Positions 22,774 to 30,870 of a DNA stretch of 64,000 bases are shown one piece after another (within the stretch, counting starts at the first letter, position 1; the number at the start of each line of letters is the position of its first letter). The stretch is from Flavipsychrobacter sp. Lineage in GTDB: Bacteria > Bacteroidota > Bacteroidia > Chitinophagales > Chitinophagaceae. The translations under genes and the position numbers were made by a program. Under the pieces are notes generated by a model. The model did not search any database and had not been told where the DNA came from. It worked only from the letters and a program-made list of their open reading frames with translations. Where the stretch lies: positions 2,838,001 through 2,902,000 of the forward strand of contig JAWKLD010000001.1 in assembly GCA_041392855.1 (NCBI GenBank), in the 5' to 3' direction.

Positions 22774-23679
22774 TTGACAACTGTTTCACATACCGCATAT
22801 GTTATTTGTGGTCCTACAGCTGTAGGCAAAACATCTATTGCTATCGCGCTGGCGCAGCAGTTGCACACCTCCATCATATCGGCCGATAGCAGGCAATGTT
22901 ATAGAGAAATGAGCATTGGCACAGCTAAGCCTACTGTAGAAGAGCGAGCATTAGTGCCGCACTACTTTGTTGATAGTCATTCTATTACGGAGCATCTTAC
23001 TACCGCAGACTTTGAGCAACTGGGGCTACAATATCTCGAAGAACTATTTGAAAAGTCTGATGCAGCTGTAGTATGTGGAGGGACAGGTTTGTATATAAAA
23101 GCACTAACCCAAGGTATTGATGATATGCCGCAAGTGAGTGATCATATAAAAGCTGAAGTGGCGGAGCTGTATGAGCAAAAAGGAGTAGAAGGCCTACAGG
23201 AAGCTATAAAAGAAGAAGACCCTGAATTTTATCAGCAAGGAGAGATACAGAACCCTGTAAGGATGATAAGAGCCTTGAGCTTTATACGTACAGTAGGAGA
23301 GAGCATCATTAGTTACCAGACCGGTAATCGAAAGCAGCGACCATTTCGTATAGTGAAAATAGGATTAGAGCTACCAAGAGAAGTGTTATATGAACGCATC
23401 AATAAGCGAGTAGACATAATGATGGAAGAGGGGCTGTTGCAAGAAGCTAAAGTGCTATACCCCCAAAGGGCCTTAAAGAATTTACAAACAGTAGGGTATC
23501 AGGAACTGTTTGATCATATGGATGGTAACTGTACGCTGGAAGAAGCAATAGATAAGATAAAGCAACACTCTCGCAACTATGCCAAAAGACAGATGACCTG
23601 GTTTAAAAAAGACCCTGAGATCACTTGGCTAAGAGCTGATGATAAGGATATTGTCAATAAAATAATAAGCATAAAATAA
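22774..23679 (+). CDS. miaA: tRNA dimethylallyltransferase (TTG start)
   Basis: MiaA transfers dimethylallyl from DMAPP to A37 of tRNAs that read codons beginning with U. The P-loop GPTAVGKTS, the following SIISADSRQCYREMSIGTAKP, VVCGGTGLYIKAL and NYAKRQMTWF are diagnostic. The frame is open back to a stop at 22759 and contains no ATG before GPTAVGKT, so the start must be the TTG at 22774. The 301-aa length is then normal. The gene lies 18 bases after the previous stop, so it is probably co-transcribed. A hairpin follows. Confidence 0.96.
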   Translation: MTTVSHTAYVICGPTAVGKTSIAIALAQQLHTSIISADSRQCYREMSIGTAKPTVEERALVPHYFVDSHSITEHLTTADFEQLGLQYLEELFEKSDAAVVCGGTGLYIKALTQGIDDMPQVSDHIKAEVAELYEQKGVEGLQEAIKEEDPEFYQQGEIQNPVRMIRALSFIRTVGESIISYQTGNRKQRPFRIVKIGLELPREVLYERINKRVDIMMEEGLLQEAKVLYPQRALKNLQTVGYQELFDHMDGNCTLEEAIDKIKQHSRNYAKRQMTWFKKDPEITWLRADDKDIVNKIISIK

Positions 23680-23703
23680 GCGCTACTAAAAAGCAGCGCT
23701 TAT
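23676..23703. terminator. Hairpin overlapping the miaA stop codon
   Basis: ATAAGCGCT and AGCGCTTAT pair perfectly over a 10-base loop. The hairpin includes the miaA stop codon but lacks a T tract, so it may serve as a weak terminator or RNA-stabilising structure. Confidence 0.5.
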
Positions 23704-23726
23704 GTATAAAATATAGTCAAGTTAGA

Positions 23727-23921
23727 TTATGCATCTTTCTTAGCACCCTTCTTGCAACAAGCTTTCTTTGAATCGCCTTTCTTGCAACAAGCTTTTTTAT
23801 CACCTTTCTTGCACTCTGTCTTATGCTTGCAAGCTTTCTTATCACATTTCTTATCACCATCACATGCAAATGAAGCGCCTGCAATCATTAACATTCCTAG
23901 TAGTAGCGTAATTTTTTTCAT
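23727..23921 (-). CDS. Small secreted Cys/Lys-rich protein (64 aa)
   Basis: A signal peptide (MKKITLLLGMLMIAGASFA) is followed by about 45 residues made almost wholly of Lys, Cys, Asp, Gly and Ala, with nine cysteines. It contains the repeat KKACCKKGDSKKACCKKGAKK. The repeat is also visible in DNA as near-identical CTTTCTTGCAACAAGC units. The Cys pairs resemble metallothionein-like or copper-binding peptides, and the basic charge is unusual for them. A Cys follows the predicted cleavage site, so lipidation is also possible though the lipobox is poor. The opposite strand is also open but is a shadow of the repeats. Function unknown. Confidence 0.72.
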   Translation of the reverse strand: MKKITLLLGMLMIAGASFACDGDKKCDKKACKHKTECKKGDKKACCKKGDSKKACCKKGAKKDA

Positions 23922-24033
23922 AATATCCGATTGTATTTAGTTTTAGTAATATATGAACAACGAATTTAGGATTATTTTCTATTAGAAACGCATCTAATGC
24001 AGCTTCCGCCTAAATTTTAACATTCTTCGACAT

Positions 24034-24879
24034 CTAGAATATTTTCAGAATCACCTGCTCCATGAATAGAAAAGCATAGGCAAAGGCAAAAGGTATGGCG
24101 ACTAATAAAGAGTCAAACCTATCTAAAGCGCCACCATGACCAGGCATCATCGTACCAGAGTCTTTTACATCAGCCATCCGTTTTAGTTTAGACTCTAGCA
24201 GATCACCAGCAGTACCAGCTACAGCTGCACAAGCAGCTAATGCCATCCAGTCTGTCATATGGTAATAGGGCGAATAATAGCCCCATATACCCGCCCCTAC
24301 TATCGTTAATAAGGCTCCGCCTGCTGTGCCTTCCCAAGTTTTTTTAGGAGATATTTTGGAGAATGGTGTTTTGCCAATGAAAGAGCCTACCAGATAGGCC
24401 ATAGTATCATTCATCCATATCATGAGTACTAAGGCAAGTGGTATTATTATGCTGATATCTCTTAAGGAAAGAAAAAGTATAGCAGGGAGAGTGATATATA
24501 ATATCCCTCCAAATGCTTGTGCAGAGGCTTCCCACCCCGTTTTTTTAGATAGTGTAGCACCCAAAAGAGTGATAATAGGAAAAGCAACTGCTACTGTGAT
24601 AGCATAGGTTAAGTAGGAAGGGTGGTGTAATGCTCCAAAAGATAAAGCCACTAGTAAGGCACCCACAATTTGTATTACCAATGGCAACCAACTTGGCCAA
24701 TGTACATCAGGGGTTATCTTTTTCACCAGTCTGAAATAATCCCTCAAGCAAAGCACCTCTATAAGTAGTGTCAACCCAAGAAACGCATAATCATTCCATA
24801 GCAAGCCTGCCATCATGATGATGGAAAAAACTATAGCGCTACCCAGTCGGGTAAAGAATGTAGGCCAGTGTAATGCCAT
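24034..24879 (-). CDS. cdsA: Phosphatidate cytidylyltransferase (CDP-diacylglycerol synthase)
   Basis: CdsA makes CDP-diacylglycerol from phosphatidate and CTP, the branch point of phospholipid synthesis. It has seven or eight hydrophobic helices. The C-terminal family signature is intact: SKISPKKTWEGTAGGA, then SKLKRMADVKDSGTMMPGHG and GGALDRFDSLL. Length 281 aa is normal. It directly follows the CPBP protease gene (stop and start codons abut at 24879/24880), so the two form a transcription unit. Confidence 0.95.
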   Translation of the reverse strand: MALHWPTFFTRLGSAIVFSIIMMAGLLWNDYAFLGLTLLIEVLCLRDYFRLVKKITPDVHWPSWLPLVIQIVGALLVALSFGALHHPSYLTYAITVAVAFPIITLLGATLSKKTGWEASAQAFGGILYITLPAILFLSLRDISIIIPLALVLMIWMNDTMAYLVGSFIGKTPFSKISPKKTWEGTAGGALLTIVGAGIWGYYSPYYHMTDWMALAACAAVAGTAGDLLESKLKRMADVKDSGTMMPGHGGALDRFDSLLVAIPFAFAYAFLFMEQVILKIF

Positions 24880-25836
24880 TTAATTCAGTTTGTTTTTATT
24901 AGCCCTCTCTTCCAGCTCCTGTGGCGTGAAATCATCACTCCACCCCGGTTGTAATGGGGTAATTTTCTTCTTGAACAGCAAGAATGCTCCTGCTGCAACA
25001 ACTACAGCTATAAGTATTATATATGCAGGGAAGTGTTCCATTTCGGCAGTGCCTTCAGGTATCATGCCCGTACTTGCTAGGTAGCTTAGATATATCTGGC
25101 TGCCATTATATACAAAGTGTACCAAAATGCTGATCCAAAGACTGCCCGTGTAATAGTATAAATATCCTAGCAGAACACCCATTATGAAAATAGGTATCAA
25201 ATTGTAAGGCTGAAAATGGATAAAAGCAAAGAGCAAAGCGGTAAGTATTACCGAATGGTGTGGGCTCTGCGTACGCTTGTGTATAAAACGTAATACTACA
25301 CCCCTGAACAATAACTCTTCTCCCAGTGCAGGCGTTAAGGCAAAGACCAACAAGCCCCATAATAGTTGGGGATAGGTCTCTATATTAGTGAAAGCCTTCA
25401 CACTTTTATCGGCAGCTTCTTGCAGAGAGTTGGCATAGCTACCTAGATCTACGATGCGAATAAGCCCCCCAATTTGTAAAATGAGTGGTATAGCCGCAAT
25501 CGCAATTATAGAAGCGAGTATGAGTTGTGTTACATTGATGCCTTTTTTTAAACCTAGATAGGTAATTGGTTTGGGGTGGCTGGCAAAGGCATATAAAAAG
25601 CCAGTACCTGCAAAAGCCATAATGCTGGAGATGAACTGATAAAGCATAGCCGCATTGACCACCTCACGACTACTATCTTCTGTCATTCCTATTATTGCTG
25701 TAGCCTCTACTCCCGTTATCATAGGGGTGAAGGTGGCAGCTATTACAAAAGACAAGGATACTAAAGTAAATATCATGGCTAGCAGCAGAAATAGCTGTAA
25801 CATGTATGGGTATTCTCGCCAATGTTTATTAAACAT
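24880..25836 (-). CDS. CPBP-family intramembrane metalloprotease
   Basis: A polytopic membrane protein with the CPBP (Abi/Rce1-like) signature: TPALGEELLFRGVVLRF (EExxxR), then LLFAFIHFQPYNLIPIFIMG (FxxxH) and SILVHFVYN (HxxxN). Relatives cleave prenylated or membrane substrates; many bacterial members have unknown targets. An N-terminal membrane region of several helices precedes the catalytic core. It is joined head to tail with cdsA. A -7 box, TACCTTTG, lies just upstream. Confidence 0.92.
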   Translation of the reverse strand: MFNKHWREYPYMLQLFLLLAMIFTLVSLSFVIAATFTPMITGVEATAIIGMTEDSSREVVNAAMLYQFISSIMAFAGTGFLYAFASHPKPITYLGLKKGINVTQLILASIIAIAAIPLILQIGGLIRIVDLGSYANSLQEAADKSVKAFTNIETYPQLLWGLLVFALTPALGEELLFRGVVLRFIHKRTQSPHHSVILTALLFAFIHFQPYNLIPIFIMGVLLGYLYYYTGSLWISILVHFVYNGSQIYLSYLASTGMIPEGTAEMEHFPAYIILIAVVVAAGAFLLFKKKITPLQPGWSDDFTPQELEERANKNKLN

Positions 25837-25856
25837 AAGTTCTGTTAAATTCTTTG

Positions 25857-25864
25857 CAAAGGTA
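25857..25864 (-). promoter_or_regulatory. Possible -7 element upstream of the CPBP gene
   Basis: On the minus strand TACCTTTG lies 20 bases before the ATG at 25836. No TTG lies at the right distance, so the consensus is only half present. Confidence 0.4.
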
Positions 25865-26051
25865 ATCGCTTCTGGATTATTGGTTTGGTTATTGTTCTAT
25901 ACACCACGTGCTTTTTAACTTTTGGTATGAAATATCAAGCTTCGGCGTTAAAATTGTACACATTTAGGGGCTTTTATTGTTAGATAACCCCTGTTTTGTA
26001 ATACTTTATTTATTTTTGACAGAATTTGAAAATAGCCCATTGAGTACGCAC

Positions 26052-27977
26052 ATGGAAGAAATAGGAGCAGGACCATTGCTAAGTGGTATAGATACGCCAG
26101 CGGATTTAAAGAAACTCAGCAAAGGACAACTACAGGAAGTTTGTAATGAACTACGTCAATTTATCATTGACTGTGTGAGTGTGCACGGTGGTCACTTTGG
26201 GGCAAGTCTGGGTGTGGTAGAGTTAACCGTAGCACTACACTATGTGCTCAACACGCCTACCGACCAGCTGGTATGGGACGTAGGGCACCAAGCCTATGGG
26301 CATAAAATTCTTACAGGACGTAGAAAGGTTTTTCATACCAATAGAAAATATGGCGGCATTAGCGGTTTCCCTAAGCGTAGCGAGAGTGAGTATGATACAT
26401 TTGGTGTAGGGCACTCCTCTACTTCTATATCGGCAGCATTGGGCATGGCTATAGCTTCTAAGCTAAAGGGAGAAACTGAAAAGCAACATGTAGCCGTAAT
26501 AGGCGATGGTGCTATGACTGCGGGTTTGCCATTCGAGGCGCTTAACCATGCAGGAGTGAGCAATAGTAATGTGTTGATCATCCTTAATGACAACAACATG
26601 TCGATAGACCCGAATGTGGGTGCTTTAAAAGAATACTTAACAGACATTACCACCTCACATACATACAACAAACTACGTGACGAGGTATGGAATATACTAG
26701 GCAAGCTGCCAAAAGGTAAGGCACAGCAAAGGCTTGCATCGAAGGTAGAGGCTGGGCTGAAAGGCATGGTGTCTAAATCGAGCAACTTGTTTGAGGCGCT
26801 GGGTTTAAGGTACTTTGGGCCGGTAGATGGGCACAATGTCTTGAAGCTGGTAGAAACACTATCGCACCTGAAAGATATCCCTGGGCCTAAGCTGTTGCAT
26901 ATTAAGACCGTGAAAGGGAAAGGTTATAATCTGGCCGAGCAAGACCAAACACTTTGGCATGCACCTGGCACGTTCGATAAGGTAACAGGTAAGATCAATA
27001 AAGTAGTACACGATGCACCACAACCTCCTAAATATCAGGATGTGTTTGGGCATACGATTATAGAACTGGCTAAGGAGAATGAGAAGATCATGGGTATCAC
27101 TCCTGCTATGCCATCGGGCTGCTCACTAAAGTACATGATGGCTGAAATGCCAGACCGTGCTATAGACGTAGGTATTGCTGAGCAACATGCCGTAACGGTA
27201 AGTGCTGGATTGGCTACACAAGGCATGCGTGTGTTCTGTAATATATACAGCTCCTTCATGCAGCGTGGGTATGATATGGTGGTGCACGATGTAGCCATAC
27301 AAAATCTACCTGTGATCATGTGCCTAGACAGAGCAGGATTGGTAGGTGATGATGGACCAACACACCATGGTGCTTACGATATACCATTCATGCGATGCAT
27401 ACCCAACATAGTGGTAAGTGCGCCGATGAATGAGGCGGAACTACGTAACCTAATGTACACCGCACAGCACGAGGACAATCAGTCTCCGTTTGTGATACGC
27501 TACCCACGCGGACAAGGTGTGATGCCGGAATGGAGAACCCCAATGAAACAAATAAAAGTAGGTACGGGACGTAAGATAAAAGACGGAGAAGAAGTAGCGA
27601 TATTGACTATAGGGCATCCTGGTAATTTTGCCGTTGCTGCTTGTAAAGAGCTAGTAACTGAAGGGCTTAACCCTGCACACTACGATATGCGTTTTGTAAA
27701 GCCACTAGACGAAGCTATGCTACACGAGGTGGCACAACGTTATAATAAAATTATCACAGTAGAAGATGGAACGGTAGTAGGTGGTTTTGGTAGTGCAGTG
27801 TTGGAGTTTATGGCAGCTAATAATTATAGCCCGGAGATAAAGATGCTGGGTATACCTGACCGCTTGGTAGAGCATGGTAAGCCTGCGGAGCTACACCGCG
27901 AATGTGGCTACGATGCACAAGGCATAGCTGAGGCTGTACGCGAGATGGTGAACAAGGACATCAAAGAACTGGTTTAA
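26052..27977 (+). CDS. dxs: 1-deoxy-D-xylulose-5-phosphate synthase
   Basis: DXS condenses pyruvate and glyceraldehyde 3-phosphate, the first and rate-limiting step of the MEP pathway, using thiamine diphosphate. The start is set at ATG 26052 (MEEIGAGPLL); the frame extends 25 codons upstream but has a poor N-terminus. Diagnostic segments are HGGHFGASLGVVELTVALHY, DVGHQAYGHKILTGR, the TPP motif VIGDGAMTAG with NDNNMSID, and the transketolase-type middle domain with DVGIAEQHAVTVSAGLA. RPHDI-like DRAGLVGDDGPTHHGAYD and a C-terminal transketolase domain complete it. A TATTTTTG box lies at 26011-26018. Confidence 0.97.
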   Translation: MEEIGAGPLLSGIDTPADLKKLSKGQLQEVCNELRQFIIDCVSVHGGHFGASLGVVELTVALHYVLNTPTDQLVWDVGHQAYGHKILTGRRKVFHTNRKYGGISGFPKRSESEYDTFGVGHSSTSISAALGMAIASKLKGETEKQHVAVIGDGAMTAGLPFEALNHAGVSNSNVLIILNDNNMSIDPNVGALKEYLTDITTSHTYNKLRDEVWNILGKLPKGKAQQRLASKVEAGLKGMVSKSSNLFEALGLRYFGPVDGHNVLKLVETLSHLKDIPGPKLLHIKTVKGKGYNLAEQDQTLWHAPGTFDKVTGKINKVVHDAPQPPKYQDVFGHTIIELAKENEKIMGITPAMPSGCSLKYMMAEMPDRAIDVGIAEQHAVTVSAGLATQGMRVFCNIYSSFMQRGYDMVVHDVAIQNLPVIMCLDRAGLVGDDGPTHHGAYDIPFMRCIPNIVVSAPMNEAELRNLMYTAQHEDNQSPFVIRYPRGQGVMPEWRTPMKQIKVGTGRKIKDGEEVAILTIGHPGNFAVAACKELVTEGLNPAHYDMRFVKPLDEAMLHEVAQRYNKIITVEDGTVVGGFGSAVLEFMAANNYSPEIKMLGIPDRLVEHGKPAELHRECGYDAQGIAEAVREMVNKDIKELV

Positions 27978-28004
27978 TAATATTATAAAAACACACAAAA
28001 GTAC

Positions 28005-28030
28005 AAGCTACTCTATGGGGTAGCTTTTTT
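28005..28030 (+). terminator. Terminator after dxs
   Basis: AAGCTAC and GTAGCTT pair over TCTATGGG, followed by a T run. Confidence 0.8.
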
Positions 28031-28053
28031 GTACTACATAAACTACTATCGTT

Positions 28054-28584
28054 ATGAGATACTTCGCTTTATTATTACTTATTCCTTTTGTTTTTTCGGC
28101 ATGTGGCGCAGCTGCAGGTGATGATGATAAGAACTACAACCTAAGCACCGTAAAAGTGATAAAGGGCAAAGACGTAGCCCCTATGACCAAAGAAAAAGAG
28201 TATACGGCAGTGTATTTTTGGGCTACATGGTGCACGCCTTGTCGGTTAACGCTAAAGAAGAGCATCAAACAAATGCTGGACACAGCACAGAACGATAACT
28301 TTCAGATACTGGTAGTAGCCTTAAGTAAGAACCCTGAACAGGTACAGCAGATAATAAGCGATGCGGGCATTACCCAAACTACTTATGTGGTCAACGACTA
28401 TACTTTTGACAATGCACTGGGCGATAAGCTGAAAATGAATAAAGTCATTAAGAGTATCAACGACGATGTGAAATTCCTGAACCAAGTACCCGTAGTGCTA
28501 ATGCTTAATAAAGAAGGCAAAGTGCTAGGCGATACTTACCATGTACCAGATATTATTCGTTTCCTGAAAGGGGAATTGAAGTAA
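28054..28584 (+). CDS. Thioredoxin-like (TlpA/redoxin) lipoprotein
   Basis: A lipoprotein signal ends FVFSAC (Cys17). The thioredoxin fold carries the active-site motif ATWCTPCRLTLKK, the WCxPC form typical of TlpA/ResA-like reductases, and the cis-Pro segment NQVPVVLMLNKEGKVLG near the end. It should act as a membrane-anchored periplasmic disulfide reductase, for example in cytochrome maturation, but the target is not evident. It converges with the outer-membrane protein gene at 28648 across a TGTCCA hairpin. Confidence 0.9.
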   Translation: MRYFALLLLIPFVFSACGAAAGDDDKNYNLSTVKVIKGKDVAPMTKEKEYTAVYFWATWCTPCRLTLKKSIKQMLDTAQNDNFQILVVALSKNPEQVQQIISDAGITQTTYVVNDYTFDNALGDKLKMNKVIKSINDDVKFLNQVPVVLMLNKEGKVLGDTYHVPDIIRFLKGELK

Positions 28585-28640
28585 GTGTCCACGTGTGTCC
28601 AAATTGTCCTAGGGTTACCATGGAGTGGACAGTTTGGACA
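28585..28640. repeat. TGTCCA/TGGACA hairpin, copy 1
   Basis: Contains GTGTCCACGTGTGTCCAAATTGTCC on the left and GTGGACAGTTTGGACA on the right, so the arms pair by repeated TGTCCA/TGGACA units. It lies between the convergent thioredoxin-like gene and the gene ending at 28648, immediately downstream of the latter, as do the other two copies relative to their minus-strand genes. Confidence 0.7.
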
Positions 28641-28647
28641 GCTTATG

Positions 28648-29256
28648 TTAGTTGAACCGATATCTCAACCCAAAGCTACCAACAGCCGATGCCTCGAAGA
28701 ATTGGTGTGTTTCAGTTCTTCTCAAAGGGCCTTCAAAGCCCATGTCAACAGTTATTCTGTTATTCCAATACTGCGTGCTTCTTAGAGCAACTTCGGCGTT
28801 TAATGCTAAGTGCTTTCCCAATTTATGTACAAGACCTCCCTGTAATCCCAATACATACCCTCTGCTAGATCTGTTTTCATAAGTGAACATATACTCGCTA
28901 AGTATATACTGCCTGCTGGCATAGCCTGCTGCGCCACCTACATAAAAGTAAACATGCTTGGCGTTGAAGGTGCGATTGACTATAAGTTGAGGTAATGCCT
29001 CCCATATATCATTAATAAGAAAATTAAAAGGTACACCTATGCCCAATTGTACATTACCTACATTGCGCAATAAAGTAGTATTGGTGCAGAATAACCCTGA
29101 AAATTCAGAATAAAACTCACCATCGGTGCGGATAGATATACCGGGAGCAAAACCAACCTCCCATTTACTAAGTGGTGCAATTTGCTTTTGTGATTCTTCC
29201 TGTGCAAAGCTTATTAATGGGCATATAGCTAATAGGGCGATGAATTTTTTTTTCAT
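28648..29256 (-). CDS. Outer-membrane beta-barrel-like protein (202 aa)
   Basis: A signal peptide MKKKFIALLAICPLISFAQ is followed by alternating hydrophobic/polar strands with many Gly and aromatic residues (GNVQLGIGVPFNFLI, VYFYVGGAAGYAS, HLALNAEVALRSTQYW) and a C-terminal FGLRYRFN ending in the aromatic residue typical of barrel proteins. The exact family is not recognised. Its upstream region (about 29262-29330) is nearly identical to that of the lipoprotein at 29617. The two genes may thus share regulation. Confidence 0.75.
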   Translation of the reverse strand: MKKKFIALLAICPLISFAQEESQKQIAPLSKWEVGFAPGISIRTDGEFYSEFSGLFCTNTTLLRNVGNVQLGIGVPFNFLINDIWEALPQLIVNRTFNAKHVYFYVGGAAGYASRQYILSEYMFTYENRSSRGYVLGLQGGLVHKLGKHLALNAEVALRSTQYWNNRITVDMGFEGPLRRTETHQFFEASAVGSFGLRYRFN

Positions 29257-29261
29257 TGTGG

Positions 29262-29530
29262 GTTATTTATAGTTAATACTAAATTATGGTATTTGTAAGA
29301 GCCCTCGAATTAAATAAGGCTTAATATTCATGTGTCCAAGTGTCCAAGCAAATAGAGGGGTGGACGGCGTGGACAGTTTGGACAGACAAGCTAGAAATAA
29401 TAACTAATGCTTATCTTAGTGGTACAGCAAGGCTGCTATAGCTAGGCTAGTTTTTATAAAACGAGTTGCCAATGCTTAGAACAAGTCAGGAAACATAAAC
29501 ATTCGTAAACTTTCTTTTGTACCCAAAGCC
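29262..29530. repeat. Duplicated segment, copy A
   Basis: Near-identical to 30112-30372. It spans an upstream or promoter-like stretch, a TGTCCA hairpin and the 3' end of an outer-membrane-protein gene. Copy A carries 9 extra bases inside the hairpin and one missing base in the coding part. The homology resumes at 29531-29610 matching 30613-30692. Confidence 0.85.
29331..29388. repeat. TGTCCA/TGGACA hairpin, copy 2
   Basis: Left arm TGTGTCCAAGTGTCCAAGC, right arm GGTGGACGGCGTGGACAG then TTTGGACAG, with a short AT-containing loop. It begins just after the pseudogene stop on the minus strand, consistent with a terminator. Confidence 0.75.
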
Positions 29531-29610
29531 ATCATCACCTCTTATGCTATTGATGAAATTTGTAGGAGACATTTCATTATTAGCTAATGAATAGCAATTG
29601 TATGTTAAGT
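29391..29610 (-). pseudogene. Decayed copy of the outer-membrane protein at 30232-30870
   Basis: The minus-strand translation from 29610 gives YSLANNEMSPTNFINSIRG, then GDDGFGYKRKFTNVYVS, a TGA, LVLSIGNSFYKN, a TAG, and PSYSSLAVPL before a one-base deletion breaks the frame. The intact neighbour reads YSLGSNAVSPPNSINTVRG, GFGYKRKFTNGYVS and PSYSSLAVPLSISIGYYF. The copy lacks bases matching 30373-30612 of the intact gene, a 240-base (80-codon) in-frame deletion whose ends share AGCC. Its 5' part ends where the lipoprotein gene at 29617 begins, so it is also truncated there. Confidence 0.9.
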
Positions 29611-29616
29611 GGTATT

Positions 29617-30087
29617 TTATTTCTTAAAATAAAGACCCTCTCCTTTATCACCGTTGGGGCTACCACCACCAATAGTCGTATATGAAAATACTAGTGTTTC
29701 ATTTGTATTATGGTAGTGCAGCATGTAGCCTCCTTTCGACGTGAAAAAATAATAATGTGTCCAATCGCTAGTATTATGAAGATTGCCTAAGCAGCGATTC
29801 CCCAAATTGTAAAGGTTGTAGGGAGTGTTGGGATAGGTCGTTACGTTCATTGATGTGTCAGTGTCTTTTGCAATAGTAATTTGAAGACTATCTGACCAAG
29901 TACTATCTATGTTTGTTTCAATGTTCCCGTTCTGATCGAGTATATTCCAAGTGCGTACGTGCCAACCTTCAAAGATGTGTGTGCCCACGAGTTTGTCAAC
30001 AGTGGATTTTTGTGGGGTTATTGATTGCTGTTTGCTACAGGAGAAAACTAATAGTGTTGCAAAGAATATGATAAGGTATTTTGACAT
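29617..30087 (-). CDS. Lipoprotein of unknown function (156 aa)
   Basis: Start at the ATG at 30087, giving the signal MSKYLIIFFATLLVFSC (Cys17); an upstream-extended frame from 30201 lies in the repeat region and is not credible. The mature part has VDKLVGTHIFEGWHVRTW near the N-terminus and a SDWTHYYFFTSKGGYMLHYH segment near the end, suggesting a small beta-sandwich or lipocalin-like fold. It separates the pseudogene from the intact outer-membrane gene. Upstream sequence is shared with the gene at 28648. Function unknown. Confidence 0.75.
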   Translation of the reverse strand: MSKYLIIFFATLLVFSCSKQQSITPQKSTVDKLVGTHIFEGWHVRTWNILDQNGNIETNIDSTWSDSLQITIAKDTDTSMNVTTYPNTPYNLYNLGNRCLGNLHNTSDWTHYYFFTSKGGYMLHYHNTNETLVFSYTTIGGGSPNGDKGEGLYFKK

Positions 30088-30111
30088 AATAATGTAGTAT
30101 ATATAATGTTT

Positions 30112-30372
30112 GTTATTTATAATCAATACTAAATTATGGTATTTGTAAGAGTTGTTGAATTTAATAAGGCTTAATATTCGGGTGTCCAAGTGTCCAAGCA
30201 AATAGAGGGGTGGACGGCGTGGACAGACAAGCTAGAAATAATAACCAATGCTAATACTTAGTGGTACTGCAAGGCTGCTATAGCTAGGTTGGTCTTTATA
30301 AAATGGGTCGCCAATACCTAGTACAGGGCCGGAAACATACCCATTAGTAAACTTTCTCTTGTACCCAAAGCC
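30112..30372. repeat. Duplicated segment, copy B
   Basis: Pairs with 29262-29530. It contains the upstream region of the lipoprotein gene, TGTCCA hairpin copy 3 and the 3' end of the intact outer-membrane gene at 30232. Confidence 0.85.
30181..30229. repeat. TGTCCA/TGGACA hairpin, copy 3
   Basis: Identical to copy 2 except for the loss of the 9-base TTTGGACAG unit, so the right arm is shorter. It lies immediately after the stop codon of the intact outer-membrane gene. Confidence 0.75.
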
Positions 30373-30870
30373 TATGTACATCTCGTAGACGAAGTGCTCG
30401 CCCACGCGGTTTTGTAAACCCGCAACGGGTGATATACCAATGGAGGTTACCTCTACCAAAGTAGATATGAAGTAGGTATGATAATAAGGTTCTTTCTCAA
30501 CTACAGAATAGTGGGTATAGAAAGTTTGTAGTCCAAAAAATAGATTCATAACAGCACGGCCTTGTCGACCAGCATAAACATAGCGCCTAGCTTCAGCACG
30601 TATTGAGTAGCCATCATCTCCCCTTACAGTATTGATAGAATTTGGAGGAGATACTGCATTACTGCCTAACGAGTAGCCAAACTGTAGCTCAAAGGCATTT
30701 TTGCCTGTTCTTTTTTCTACACCAATTTGCAATGTGGGGCTGGCGTAATGAAATAGCTCTGTTGCTCGCCATTTTATAGCCCAGTAGTTTTGTTTGAGGC
30801 TGTATGTGGCTTCCTGCGCCATAACTCCTTGTAATAGAAATACGAGTGATAGTGTTAGTAGAATTTTCAT
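30232..30870 (-). CDS. Outer-membrane beta-barrel protein (212 aa), parent of the pseudogene
   Basis: Start at ATG 30870 (MKILLTLSLVFLLQGVMAQ, a signal peptide); an in-frame extension to 31002 has no signal-like features. Beta-barrel character is clear: repeated alternating strands (FELQFGYSLGS, VMNLFFGLQTFY, EVTSIGISPVAGLQNRVG, YEMYIGFGYKRKFTNGYV) and the terminal strand LAVPLSISIGYYF ending in Phe. The family is not one I can name with certainty. A decayed copy of it lies 840 bases downstream. Confidence 0.8.
   Translation of the reverse strand: MKILLTLSLVFLLQGVMAQEATYSLKQNYWAIKWRATELFHYASPTLQIGVEKRTGKNAFELQFGYSLGSNAVSPPNSINTVRGDDGYSIRAEARRYVYAGRQGRAVMNLFFGLQTFYTHYSVVEKEPYYHTYFISTLVEVTSIGISPVAGLQNRVGEHFVYEMYIGFGYKRKFTNGYVSGPVLGIGDPFYKDQPSYSSLAVPLSISIGYYF

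Noticed and set aside
23752..23940. Plus-strand open frame opposite the Cys/Lys-rich gene
   Set aside because: It mirrors the repeats of the minus-strand gene and lacks a signal peptide or other protein-like pattern.
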